NCBI GenBank assembly: GCA_040219575.1 | Contig: JAVJSD010000104.1 | Location: 135,024-199,023, forward strand | Length of the DNA: 64,000 nucleotides | Direction of reading: 5' to 3' | Source: JAVJSD01 sp040219575 | Lineage (GTDB): Bacteria > Planctomycetota > Planctomycetia > Pirellulales > Pirellulaceae | Shown here: positions 17,959 through 24,560 of the stretch, in pieces | Numbering within the stretch: position 1 is the first letter of the stretch | How the letters are laid out: every line of letters begins with the position of its first letter | Notes under the pieces: generated by a model | What the model saw: only the letters and a program-made list of their open reading frames with translations | What the model was told of the DNA's origin: nothing | Database searches by the model: none | Made by a program: the position numbers and the translations under genes

Positions 17959-18876
17959 ATGCCCTCTCTGAATCCCGAACGTTTGCGCACCGTGCAACTT
18001 GTCCCGCTGACCGCCTACGACGCCCAAGGCCGGCTGCATCTCGATCCGATGCGGCAGCTCAACCAGCGGTTGTTCGAAGCCGGTGTGCGGTGCTTCATTC
18101 CCTGCGCCGGCAGCGCCGAGTTTCACAGCCTCGACGCCGACGAGATCACGGCCGCCGTCAAGATGACGCGCCAGCTGACCGGCGACGAGGCGCTCGTCAT
18201 CGCCCCGGTCGGCGGTGAACATCGCGCGGCGGTTGAACTCGGCAAGCGGGCGCTCGACGCCGGGGCCGAAGCGGTGCTGGTCATGCCGCTCACGTTTCCC
18301 TACCTCTCCGACGAGGGCGCGCGGGATTACTACCTGCGGATGATGGACGCGCTGCGTTGCCCGACGCTGGTGTACAAGAAGGCCGCCTGTCCGTCGGACA
18401 AGCTGCTGCTGGAACTCGCCGATCACGAGCAGATGGTGGGTGTGAAGTACGCGGTGAACGAAATCGACGCCTTCAATCGCGTGGTCCAGGCAGACGGCGG
18501 ACGCATCGAGTGGATCTGCGGCAACGCCGAACGCTTCGCGCCGTTTCTGGCGCTGGCCGGTTCGACCGGCTACACCAGCGGCGCCGGCAATCTCGTGCCG
18601 CGCCTGACGCTCGCCATGCACGCGGCGCTTGCGGCCGGCGACTACGCCGAGGCGATGCGTCTGCAACAGTTGATCCTGCCGATCGAGCACTTCCGCGCTC
18701 GGGCCGACAACTCCTTCAACATCTCGTTCCTCAAGCACGCCATCACCCACACCGGCCTCGACTTCGGCCCGCCGCGCGTCCCCAACCGCCAGCTGACGGC
18801 GGCCGAGAAACAGGAAATCGACGCCATGATGCCGGCCATCCTCGAGGCGGAAAACGCCCTGGCCGTCCCGGCGTAA
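17959..18876 (+). CDS. Dihydrodipicolinate synthase (DapA/NAL) family lyase
   Basis: The ATG at 17959 (MPSLNPERLRTVQLVPLTAY) matches the normal family start; the longer frame to 17785 is a leader without similarity. The 305-residue TIM-barrel protein has the Schiff-base lysine in MVGVKYAV (K163), the partner Tyr in TLVYKK (Y139), and a substrate-loop variant CAGSAEFHSL in place of the GTTGE loop of true DapA. That loop suggests an aldolase or dehydratase acting on another 2-oxoacid, such as a sugar-acid dehydratase. Divergent from the PQQ gene, 276 bp away. Confidence 0.83.
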   Translation: MPSLNPERLRTVQLVPLTAYDAQGRLHLDPMRQLNQRLFEAGVRCFIPCAGSAEFHSLDADEITAAVKMTRQLTGDEALVIAPVGGEHRAAVELGKRALDAGAEAVLVMPLTFPYLSDEGARDYYLRMMDALRCPTLVYKKAACPSDKLLLELADHEQMVGVKYAVNEIDAFNRVVQADGGRIEWICGNAERFAPFLALAGSTGYTSGAGNLVPRLTLAMHAALAAGDYAEAMRLQQLILPIEHFRARADNSFNISFLKHAITHTGLDFGPPRVPNRQLTAAEKQEIDAMMPAILEAENALAVPA

Positions 18877-18888
18877 TTTCACCCAACC

Positions 18889-19125
18889 CCCAAGCCGACG
18901 GCTCCGCCGTCGTCGTTTCGGATTCCGCGATTGGGCCGGCCGCAATCCCCAAGCCGACGGCTTCGCCGTCGTTTGTTACCCCACGACGGCGGAGCCGTCG
19001 GCTTGGGACGGGATCATTTCGTGCAACAATGCGGGTTGAGGGCCGGTTGATATTCCACACCCAAGCCGACGGCTTCGCCGTCGCCGCCATCCAATTCCGC
19101 CTCAAGCCGACGGCTTTGCCGTCGC
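18889..19125. repeat. REP-like palindrome cluster downstream of the RAYT gene
   Basis: Five copies of a palindrome with consensus CAAGCCGACGGCTCCGCCG followed by TCG lie here: near 18890, 18950 and (inverted) 18982-19007, 19062 and 19103. The central two bases vary (TCC, TTC, TTT). One unit is followed by TCGTTTCGGATTCCG, as is the unit near 19780. They sit between the lyase stop and the RAYT stop. Confidence 0.9.
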
Positions 19126-19129
19126 GGGT

Positions 19130-19681
19130 TTAGCGCACGGGCAACAACTCCGGATCAACCGGCCAGGTCTTCACGAGGCAGCCTTCCTGTTCGTGTCGAC
19201 TCACGTAGTCAATGGCCGCCTCGAGATCACGTTGCGCCGTCTTCGACTTCATATCGCAACCTTTGGTCCAAGTCCTCTTGGCGGAGAAACCAGCATCCTT
19301 CAATCGCTCCGTCACTTTCGCCTTCATGCGCCCCACCGTGAGGCGGATTCGCCGCTCGGCGAAAAGCGCCACCCAATGCACGTGCTGCGAACCAACGGCC
19401 AGCGCCGCGGAGGGAATCTCGAGTTCATCGACCTCCTCCAGGATGCGTTCGAACACAAGAGGCATCTGTGCGGTGGAAAACCGCACCTCCTCGTCCGAGG
19501 CGGCGCGAGCCATGCGGTGCTTCACCGCGTGCAATTCGGCCTGATAGACAGGTTCACCCTCTTTGGCGAATCGCTTGGGAGGCGGCACATAGAAACGCCC
19601 TCGCCATGTTCGATAGCGGCGCGGATCGCCGGGAAGCCAACTGGCGTAGGTCGTCCACGTGATCAACCACCACTTGCCCAT
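19130..19681 (-). CDS. REP-associated tyrosine transposase (RAYT, Y1 HUH family)
   Basis: The start at 19681 (MGKWWLITWTTYASWLPGDP) is chosen because residues before it translate REP palindromes. The 183-residue product has the single-tyrosine HUH layout: the metal-binding H-V-H at residues 100-102 (GSQHVHWVALF) and a nucleophile candidate Y159 in AIDYVSRHEQEGCLV, which corresponds to the 'Y-I-H-x-N-P-V' position of TnpA_REP proteins. RAYTs are single-copy domesticated relatives of IS200/IS605 transposases that act on REP hairpins. This gene is bracketed on both sides by the same palindrome family (18889-19125 and 19703-19958), the usual genetic arrangement. Confidence 0.85.
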   Translation of the reverse strand: MGKWWLITWTTYASWLPGDPRRYRTWRGRFYVPPPKRFAKEGEPVYQAELHAVKHRMARAASDEEVRFSTAQMPLVFERILEEVDELEIPSAALAVGSQHVHWVALFAERRIRLTVGRMKAKVTERLKDAGFSAKRTWTKGCDMKSKTAQRDLEAAIDYVSRHEQEGCLVKTWPVDPELLPVR

Positions 19682-19702
19682 CTTGATCGACCCCTTTGTG
19701 CT

Positions 19703-19958
19703 TACGACGGCGGAGCCGTCGGCTTGGGAGAGGAATAGGTCCCAACCACCACACTTGCAGGATACCAAATCGCCCAACCGAAGCCGACGGCTCCGCCGTC
19801 GTCGTTTCGGATTCCGTGGCCGGGTCATCCGCAAACCCCAAGCCGACGGCTCCGCCGTCGTAGGGTGACGAACGACGGCAAAGCCGTCGGCTTGGAGGGG
19901 GACGGCGGCGGCGTTACCATAGCCGTTTCGTGCGACGGCGGAGCCGTCGGCTTGGGGG
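19703..19958. repeat. REP-like palindrome cluster upstream of the RAYT gene
   Basis: Five more copies of the CAAGCCGACGGC(N)3GCCGTCG palindrome: inverted at about 19704-19728, direct near 19780 and 19839, inverted at 19873-19895 and 19932-19957. Alternating orientation forms pairs that could fold into larger hairpins, as in REPINs. Confidence 0.9.
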
Positions 19959-19986
19959 GCGATTCCAACGTGAAAGAAAACCAATC

Positions 19987-20988
19987 ATGCAATTCACCAA
20001 ACTCGGCCGCACGGGCGTCGATGTGTCGCGCATCTGCCTGGGGACGATGATGTTCGGCGGACAAACCAGCCAGGCCGACTCGATCAAGATCATCCACAAG
20101 TCGCTCGAACAGGGCGTCAACTTCATCGACACCGCCAACATCTACAACCAGGGCGAGTCGGAAGTGGTCGTCGGCAAGGCGCTGGCCGGCAAGCGGCACG
20201 ACGTCGTGCTCGCCACCAAGGGCCGACAGGCGATGGGCCAGGGACCCAACAGCCAGGGCGCCTCGCGACTGCACCTGATGCGCGAACTCGACGCCAGCCT
20301 GAAAAGAATGGGGACCGATTTCATCGATCTGTACTACGTCCACACGCCCGACTACGACACGCCCATCGATGAAACGCTGCGTGCCTGCGACGACATGGTC
20401 CGCAGCGGCAAGGTGCACTACCTGGCCTGCTCGAACTTCCGCGCCTGGCGGGTGTGCGAGGCGCTGTGGACCAGCGACAAGCTGGGCCTCGACCGCTTCC
20501 AATGCGTGCAGCCGCTGTACAACATCGTCAACCGCGACGTCGAAGTCGAACTGATGCCGCTCTGCCAGGAGCACAAACTGGGCGTGGTCAGCTACAGCCC
20601 GCTGGCCCGCGGCATCCTCACCGGCAAGTACAAACCGGGCGAGCCGTTCCCCGAGGGAAGCCGGGCCGCGCGGAACGACGCTCGCATGCAGCAGGCCGAA
20701 TTGCGCGAGGCGAGCTTCGAGGTCGCGCAGCAGATCACCGGACACTGCCAGAAGAAAGGCGTGGCGACCACGCAGTTCGCGCTGGCCTGGTGCCTGGCGA
20801 ATCCGATTCTGACGTCGGTCATCCTCGGCCCGCGCACCATGGCGCAGTACGACGACAACATGGGCTGCCTCGACGTCGAGATCACCGCCGAGGACGAGGC
20901 CTTCATCGACGACCTCGTGCCGCCCGGCGAACACAGCGGCAAGGGATTCCAGGACACGGCCTACCCCGTCACCGGCCGCGGCAAGTAA
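19987..20988 (+). CDS. Aldo/keto reductase
   Basis: The ATG at 19987 (MQFTKLGRTGVDVSRICLGT) is the family-typical start; upstream codons translate REP repeats. The 333-residue protein has the AKR tetrad: Asp and Tyr in FIDTANIYNQGESE, Lys in VVLATKGR, and His in LYYVHTPDYDTP. The C-terminal GVVSYSPLARGILTGKY and SVILGPRTMAQYDDN segments bind NADP(H). It should reduce a carbonyl compound in the cytoplasm; substrate unknown. Flanked by REP elements on both sides. Confidence 0.92.
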   Translation: MQFTKLGRTGVDVSRICLGTMMFGGQTSQADSIKIIHKSLEQGVNFIDTANIYNQGESEVVVGKALAGKRHDVVLATKGRQAMGQGPNSQGASRLHLMRELDASLKRMGTDFIDLYYVHTPDYDTPIDETLRACDDMVRSGKVHYLACSNFRAWRVCEALWTSDKLGLDRFQCVQPLYNIVNRDVEVELMPLCQEHKLGVVSYSPLARGILTGKYKPGEPFPEGSRAARNDARMQQAELREASFEVAQQITGHCQKKGVATTQFALAWCLANPILTSVILGPRTMAQYDDNMGCLDVEITAEDEAFIDDLVPPGEHSGKGFQDTAYPVTGRGK

Positions 20989-21000
20989 CTCCCCGCCACC

Positions 21001-21082
21001 CCAAGCCGACGGCTCCGCCATTGTCGGCGTTTGGCGTTGTGGACCGAAGTGAGCGAGCGACGGTGGAGCCGTCGGCTTGGGG
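21001..21082. repeat. REPIN-like inverted pair of REP palindromes
   Basis: CCAAGCCGACGGCTCCGCC at 21001 and an inverted copy ending in GGAGCCGTCGGCTTGG near 21080 face each other around about 35 bp. The pair is the doublet arrangement expected of a REPIN. It lies between the aldo/keto reductase stop and the next gene. Confidence 0.85.
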
Positions 21083-21179
21083 GGATGAAGCGCGATGTTG
21101 ACACGCGACGCGTTGACACTTTCGCGCGGCTGCGTGACACTGATTGCGTTGGTTCCCTTCAACGTACCACCGCGCGCCG

Positions 21180-22400
21180 ATGTCTACTTCTCCCGATACC
21201 GATCCCGCGCTGCCGCTGGCGGGAAAGCGCGTCGCATTCGTCGGCAAGCTGGGCGGGATGACGCGCCGTGAGGCGCAGGCGCTGGTCCGCGGGCAAGGCG
21301 GCGTGGCGGTCGACGCGCACAAGGTCGACATCGATCTGGTCGTCCTCGGCGCCGAGGAGCTTCCGCTGGGCGAGCACGACGAGTTGCTCGACGACGCCAT
21401 GCGGCAGGCCGCCGCCGAGGGCCGCCTGGAGATCATCACCGAGACGCAGCTCTGGCAGCGGCTGGGACTGGTCGAAAGCGAACAACACGTCCGCCGCCTC
21501 TATACGCCCGCCATGCTGGCGGAGTTGCTCGGCGTTTCGGTGGCCACCATCCGCCGCTGGCACCGGCGAGGGCTGATCGTCCCCAGTCGCGAAGTGCATC
21601 GGCTGCCGTACTTCGATTTTCAAGAGGTCTCCACCGCCCAGCGGCTGGCCCAACTGGTGGCGGCCGGCGCGTCGCCCGCGGCGATCGAGAAGAAGCTCGA
21701 GGAGTTGGCCCGCTACGTGCCCGACGTCGAGCGGCCGCTGGCGCAGCTCTCGGTGATCGTCGAGGGAAAACAATTCCTGCTCCGTCAGGGAGAAGGCCTG
21801 ATCGAGCCCGGCGGGCAACTCCGCATCGACTTCGAGGCGCTCGAACATCCGCCGGCCGACGCCGACGAGTCCGTCTCGCCCCCGACCGTCTCGTTCGAGG
21901 AAGCGCTCGGCCTGCAAGTCGATCTCGCCACGCCGGAGGAACTGCTCGAGTTCGCCATCGCGGCCGAGGAGGACGGACGCATCGAATACGCGGCCGAACT
22001 TCTGCGAGCCTTGCTGGCTGCGGAAGGCCCGCAGCCGGATATCTGTTTTCAGTTGGCGGAATTGCTCTATCGACTCGGTGACCTCGGCGCGGCCCGCGAG
22101 CGGTATTACATCGCCATCGAACTCGACGACGAGTTTGTCGAAGCCCGCAACAACCTGGGTTGCGTGCTGGCCGAAGAAGGACAGTCGGAGTTGGCCGCCG
22201 CCGCGTTCCAGGGAGCGCTCACCTGCCACGCCGACTATCCCGACGCGCACTATCACCTGGCCCGCACGCTCGACGAACTGGACCGCGCCGGCGAAGCGGA
22301 GCATCACTGGCAGCAGTTCCTCAAGCTGGCGCCCAACAGCCCCTGGGCCGATGAAGCGCGCGACCGCCTCGGCGCCGCCGGTGAACTGGCCGAAACGTAG
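21180..22400 (+). CDS. BRCT - MerR helix-turn-helix - TPR fusion protein
   Basis: The ATG at 21180 (MSTSPDTDPALPLAGKRVAF) is preferred because the BRCT domain begins right after it. The 406-residue protein has a BRCT-like domain at about 10-95 (GKRVAFVGKLGGMTRREAQALV, as in DNA ligases), a MerR-type winged helix at about 105-170 (RLYTPAMLAELLGVSVATIR then RWHRRGLI), and C-terminal tetratricopeptide-like helices from about 255 (AAEEDGRIEYAAELLRALLA). The combination suggests a DNA- or protein-binding regulator. No ligand is evident. It appears to be monocistronic. Confidence 0.8.
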   Translation: MSTSPDTDPALPLAGKRVAFVGKLGGMTRREAQALVRGQGGVAVDAHKVDIDLVVLGAEELPLGEHDELLDDAMRQAAAEGRLEIITETQLWQRLGLVESEQHVRRLYTPAMLAELLGVSVATIRRWHRRGLIVPSREVHRLPYFDFQEVSTAQRLAQLVAAGASPAAIEKKLEELARYVPDVERPLAQLSVIVEGKQFLLRQGEGLIEPGGQLRIDFEALEHPPADADESVSPPTVSFEEALGLQVDLATPEELLEFAIAAEEDGRIEYAAELLRALLAAEGPQPDICFQLAELLYRLGDLGAARERYYIAIELDDEFVEARNNLGCVLAEEGQSELAAAAFQGALTCHADYPDAHYHLARTLDELDRAGEAEHHWQQFLKLAPNSPWADEARDRLGAAGELAET

Positions 22401-22403
22401 TCC

Positions 22404-22470
22404 GTAGCGGAACTCGTGAGAGTTCCGAGAATCCACCCGCGACGAGCGGATTGCCGACGACTTCCGCTAC
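22404..22470. repeat. Interspersed hairpin element (GTAGCGGAA family), copy 2
   Basis: Same architecture as 6433-6497: GTAGCGGAACTC, a four-base loop, GAGTTCCGAGAATC, then a spacer and CGACTTCCGCTAC. It lies between two convergent genes. Confidence 0.75.
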
Positions 22471-22504
22471 GAGTGGACGGATGCTGGCGGCGTCCGCCAC
22501 GGCG

Positions 22505-23647
22505 TTACACGTTGTTGTCGAAGATCGAGACGATGTAGGCGGCGAACAGCAGCAGGTGCACCGCCCCTTGCATCACGTTCGTCCGGCGGCCGCTGAAGTT
22601 CACCACGCTCACCGCCAGCGTGAGGATGATCAGAATCAGGTCGACGTCGCCCAGCCCCAGTTCGACCGTCTTGCCGGTGATCATGCCGATGATCAACACC
22701 GCGGGCACCGTCAGTCCCACGGTCGCCAGGGCCGAGCCGAGGCAGATGTTCATGGTCCGCTGCAACTGATTCGCCAGCGCCGCCCGCACCGCTCCCAGGC
22801 CTTCCGGCGCGAGCACCAGAAACGCCACCAGGAAACCGCCCAGCGCCGCCGGCGCCCCGACCGTCGTGATGCCGTGGTCGATCACCTTGGCCATGCTCTT
22901 GGAGAGCAGCACGATGGGGACCATGCACAACAGCAGAAAGACGACGTGGTAGGCGGCCGAGCGAACGACGAGACCGCCGTGCCCGTGTTCGTCGCCGCCT
23001 TCGCCCGGTTGTACGAAGAACACGCGATGCCGCATCGTCTGCAGCGCCAGAAAGGCGCCGTAGAGCACCACCGAGGCGATCGTCAAAAACACGGCGAAGG
23101 CGGGCGAGGGGGAATAGTCGTCGGTCGATTCGGCGAACCGCGGCAGCACCAGCGACAGCCCGGCGAAGGGAATCAGCAGCGAGATGTAAGCGTTCGCGCC
23201 CGCCAGGTTGTACTCCTGCTCGCGATGCTTCAGCCCACCCAACAGCAGCGTCAGCCCGACTATGCCGTTAAGCACGATCATCAGCACGGCGAAGGTGGTG
23301 TCGCGGGCCAGTGTGCGGTTGTCGCCGCCGGTGAGCATGACGGCCGAGATCATAATCACCTCGATGCTGATCACCGACAGCGTCAGAATCAGCGTGCCGT
23401 AGGGTTCGCCCAGCTTGACCGCCAGGCAGTCGGCGTGCCGCACCACCGCGAACGCCAGCCAGAGCATGACCGCGAACAGCCAGCAGAGCACCAGCAGGTA
23501 CCAGGCCGTGCTGGAGAGATCGCCCAACAGCGGCTTGCCCCACAGCAGGAACACCACCAACGTCGCCAGGCCGACGAGGCAGGCCAATTCCGACCGCACG
23601 ACGGCCAGAACCGTCAGCGGCTGCGGTTTGCTCGAAGAAGGACTCAT
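22505..23647 (-). CDS. chaA: Calcium/proton antiporter (ChaA-like)
   Basis: The ATG at 23647 (MSPSSSKPQPLTVLAVVRSE) starts a 380-residue, about 11-helix membrane protein; the longer open frame upstream is not membrane-like. Two related halves carry the conserved acidic signatures of the Ca2+/cation antiporter superfamily: LSVISIEVIMISAVML in the first half and LAPEGLGAVRAALANQLQR in the second, both with the key Glu. HEHGHGG-like histidines (GGDEHGHGG) lie in the central loop. It should exchange cytoplasmic Ca2+ (or Na+/K+) for protons at the inner membrane. Divergent from the ECF sigma gene. Confidence 0.9.
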   Translation of the reverse strand: MSPSSSKPQPLTVLAVVRSELACLVGLATLVVFLLWGKPLLGDLSSTAWYLLVLCWLFAVMLWLAFAVVRHADCLAVKLGEPYGTLILTLSVISIEVIMISAVMLTGGDNRTLARDTTFAVLMIVLNGIVGLTLLLGGLKHREQEYNLAGANAYISLLIPFAGLSLVLPRFAESTDDYSPSPAFAVFLTIASVVLYGAFLALQTMRHRVFFVQPGEGGDEHGHGGLVVRSAAYHVVFLLLCMVPIVLLSKSMAKVIDHGITTVGAPAALGGFLVAFLVLAPEGLGAVRAALANQLQRTMNICLGSALATVGLTVPAVLIIGMITGKTVELGLGDVDLILIILTLAVSVVNFSGRRTNVMQGAVHLLLFAAYIVSIFDNNV

Positions 23648-23731
23648 CGGGGCGGAGGCGAACAAGTGGTTTGTCAGTGGGCGGTTGCGTAATCGTACGT
23701 CACACGCGGCCGGCGTGGGAGTGAGAATCGG

Positions 23732-23757
23732 CTCAAAGCCGACGACTTGTCGTCGCC
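23732..23757. repeat. Single REP-like palindrome
   Basis: A variant of the REP family with the core AAGCCGACGACTTGTCGTCG (centre ACTTGT rather than GCTCCGC). The same variant is found at 24403-24424. It lies between the divergent chaA and sigma-factor genes, close to where their promoters should be. Confidence 0.8.
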
Positions 23758-23860
23758 GGGAGGCGAAGCCGCCGCTGCCCACTTTTGCCTTTTGCCCTTT
23801 TCCTTTTACCTTTACCTTTGGCCTGAACCCTTTTCGCTTACCGCCGGCACTGTATCTATC

Positions 23861-24376
23861 GTGAGCACGGCCATCGCAAACGAGCGCGTATCTCCGGCGG
23901 AACTGGTGCAGCGGCATCAGGCCGATGTGTGGCGGTACCTGCGTCTGCTGGGCTGCGACGATTCGCTGGCCGACGACCTCACCCAGGAGACGTTCCTGGA
24001 GGTGCTGCGGCGGAAGTTCGAATACCGCGGCCGATCGGCGGCCGGCGCCTATTTGCGCAAAGTCGCCCGCAACCGGCTGTTGATGGCGGTCCGCAAGACA
24101 CGCCGCGGCCCGACGCTGGAGCAGATCGAGGCGGCCGACGCCGTCTGGGCCGAGACGTTCGGCGACGACGGCAACGAGTATCTCGCCGCGCTCGACGACT
24201 GCCTCGGGCAACTCGACGGCCGCCCGGCGGAGGTGGTGGAGTTGCAATACCGGCAAGGGCTTTCACGGGAAGAAATCGCCGAGCGGCTCACGATGAAGCC
24301 GGAGGGCGTGAAGACGCTGCTGCGGAGAACACGGGAAGTGCTGCGGCGGTGCATTGAAGGAAGAGTGGGCGAATGA
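23861..24376 (+). CDS. ECF-type sigma factor (sigma-70 family)
   Basis: A GTG at 23861 (reads (M)STAIANERVSPAELVQRHQ) is taken as start because upstream residues translate a REP and a pyrimidine-rich tract. The 171-residue protein has sigma region 2 (WRYLRLLGCDDSLADDLTQE, TFLEVLRRKFEYRG) and region 4 (LQYRQGLSREEIAERLTMKP with a recognition helix EGVKTLLRRTRE). It directs RNA polymerase to a small regulon. The vWA protein 184 bp downstream opens with a short cytoplasmic segment before a membrane helix, as anti-sigma-like partners do, so the two are probably functionally linked. Confidence 0.88.
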   Translation: MSTAIANERVSPAELVQRHQADVWRYLRLLGCDDSLADDLTQETFLEVLRRKFEYRGRSAAGAYLRKVARNRLLMAVRKTRRGPTLEQIEAADAVWAETFGDDGNEYLAALDDCLGQLDGRPAEVVELQYRQGLSREEIAERLTMKPEGVKTLLRRTREVLRRCIEGRVGE

Positions 24377-24401
24377 GTGGTTGGCGGCCCCGTCGCTCGC
24401 C

Positions 24402-24503
24402 CCAAGCCGACGACTTGTCGTCGCCGTCGTTGGGGACAACCCCTTCCAAGCCGACGGCTCCGCCGTCGCTGGATTCGACGACGGCGAAGCCGTCGGCTTG
24501 GGT
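24402..24503. repeat. REP-like palindromes between sigma factor and vWA gene
   Basis: Three palindromes of the RAYT-associated family: a variant at 24403-24424 (centre ACTTGT), a direct copy at 24447-24468 and an inverted copy at 24477-24502. The last two form a close inverted pair only about 8 bp apart, able to fold into a long hairpin in the mRNA joining the two genes. Confidence 0.88.
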
Positions 24504-24560
24504 GTTGGCGCGACGAGGGCGTTTGAGAATCGAACACGCGCAGCGTGAGAGGAGTTTGCC

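Noticed and set aside
18889..19125. CRISPR array
   Set aside because: Repeats alternate in orientation, are palindromic throughout and have uneven spacing; no cas genes are near.
22451..23692. 413-codon plus-strand frame rich in His/Gln opposite chaA
   Set aside because: Low-complexity shadow of a membrane protein gene; hydrophobic codons read backwards give His/Gln/Asp runs.
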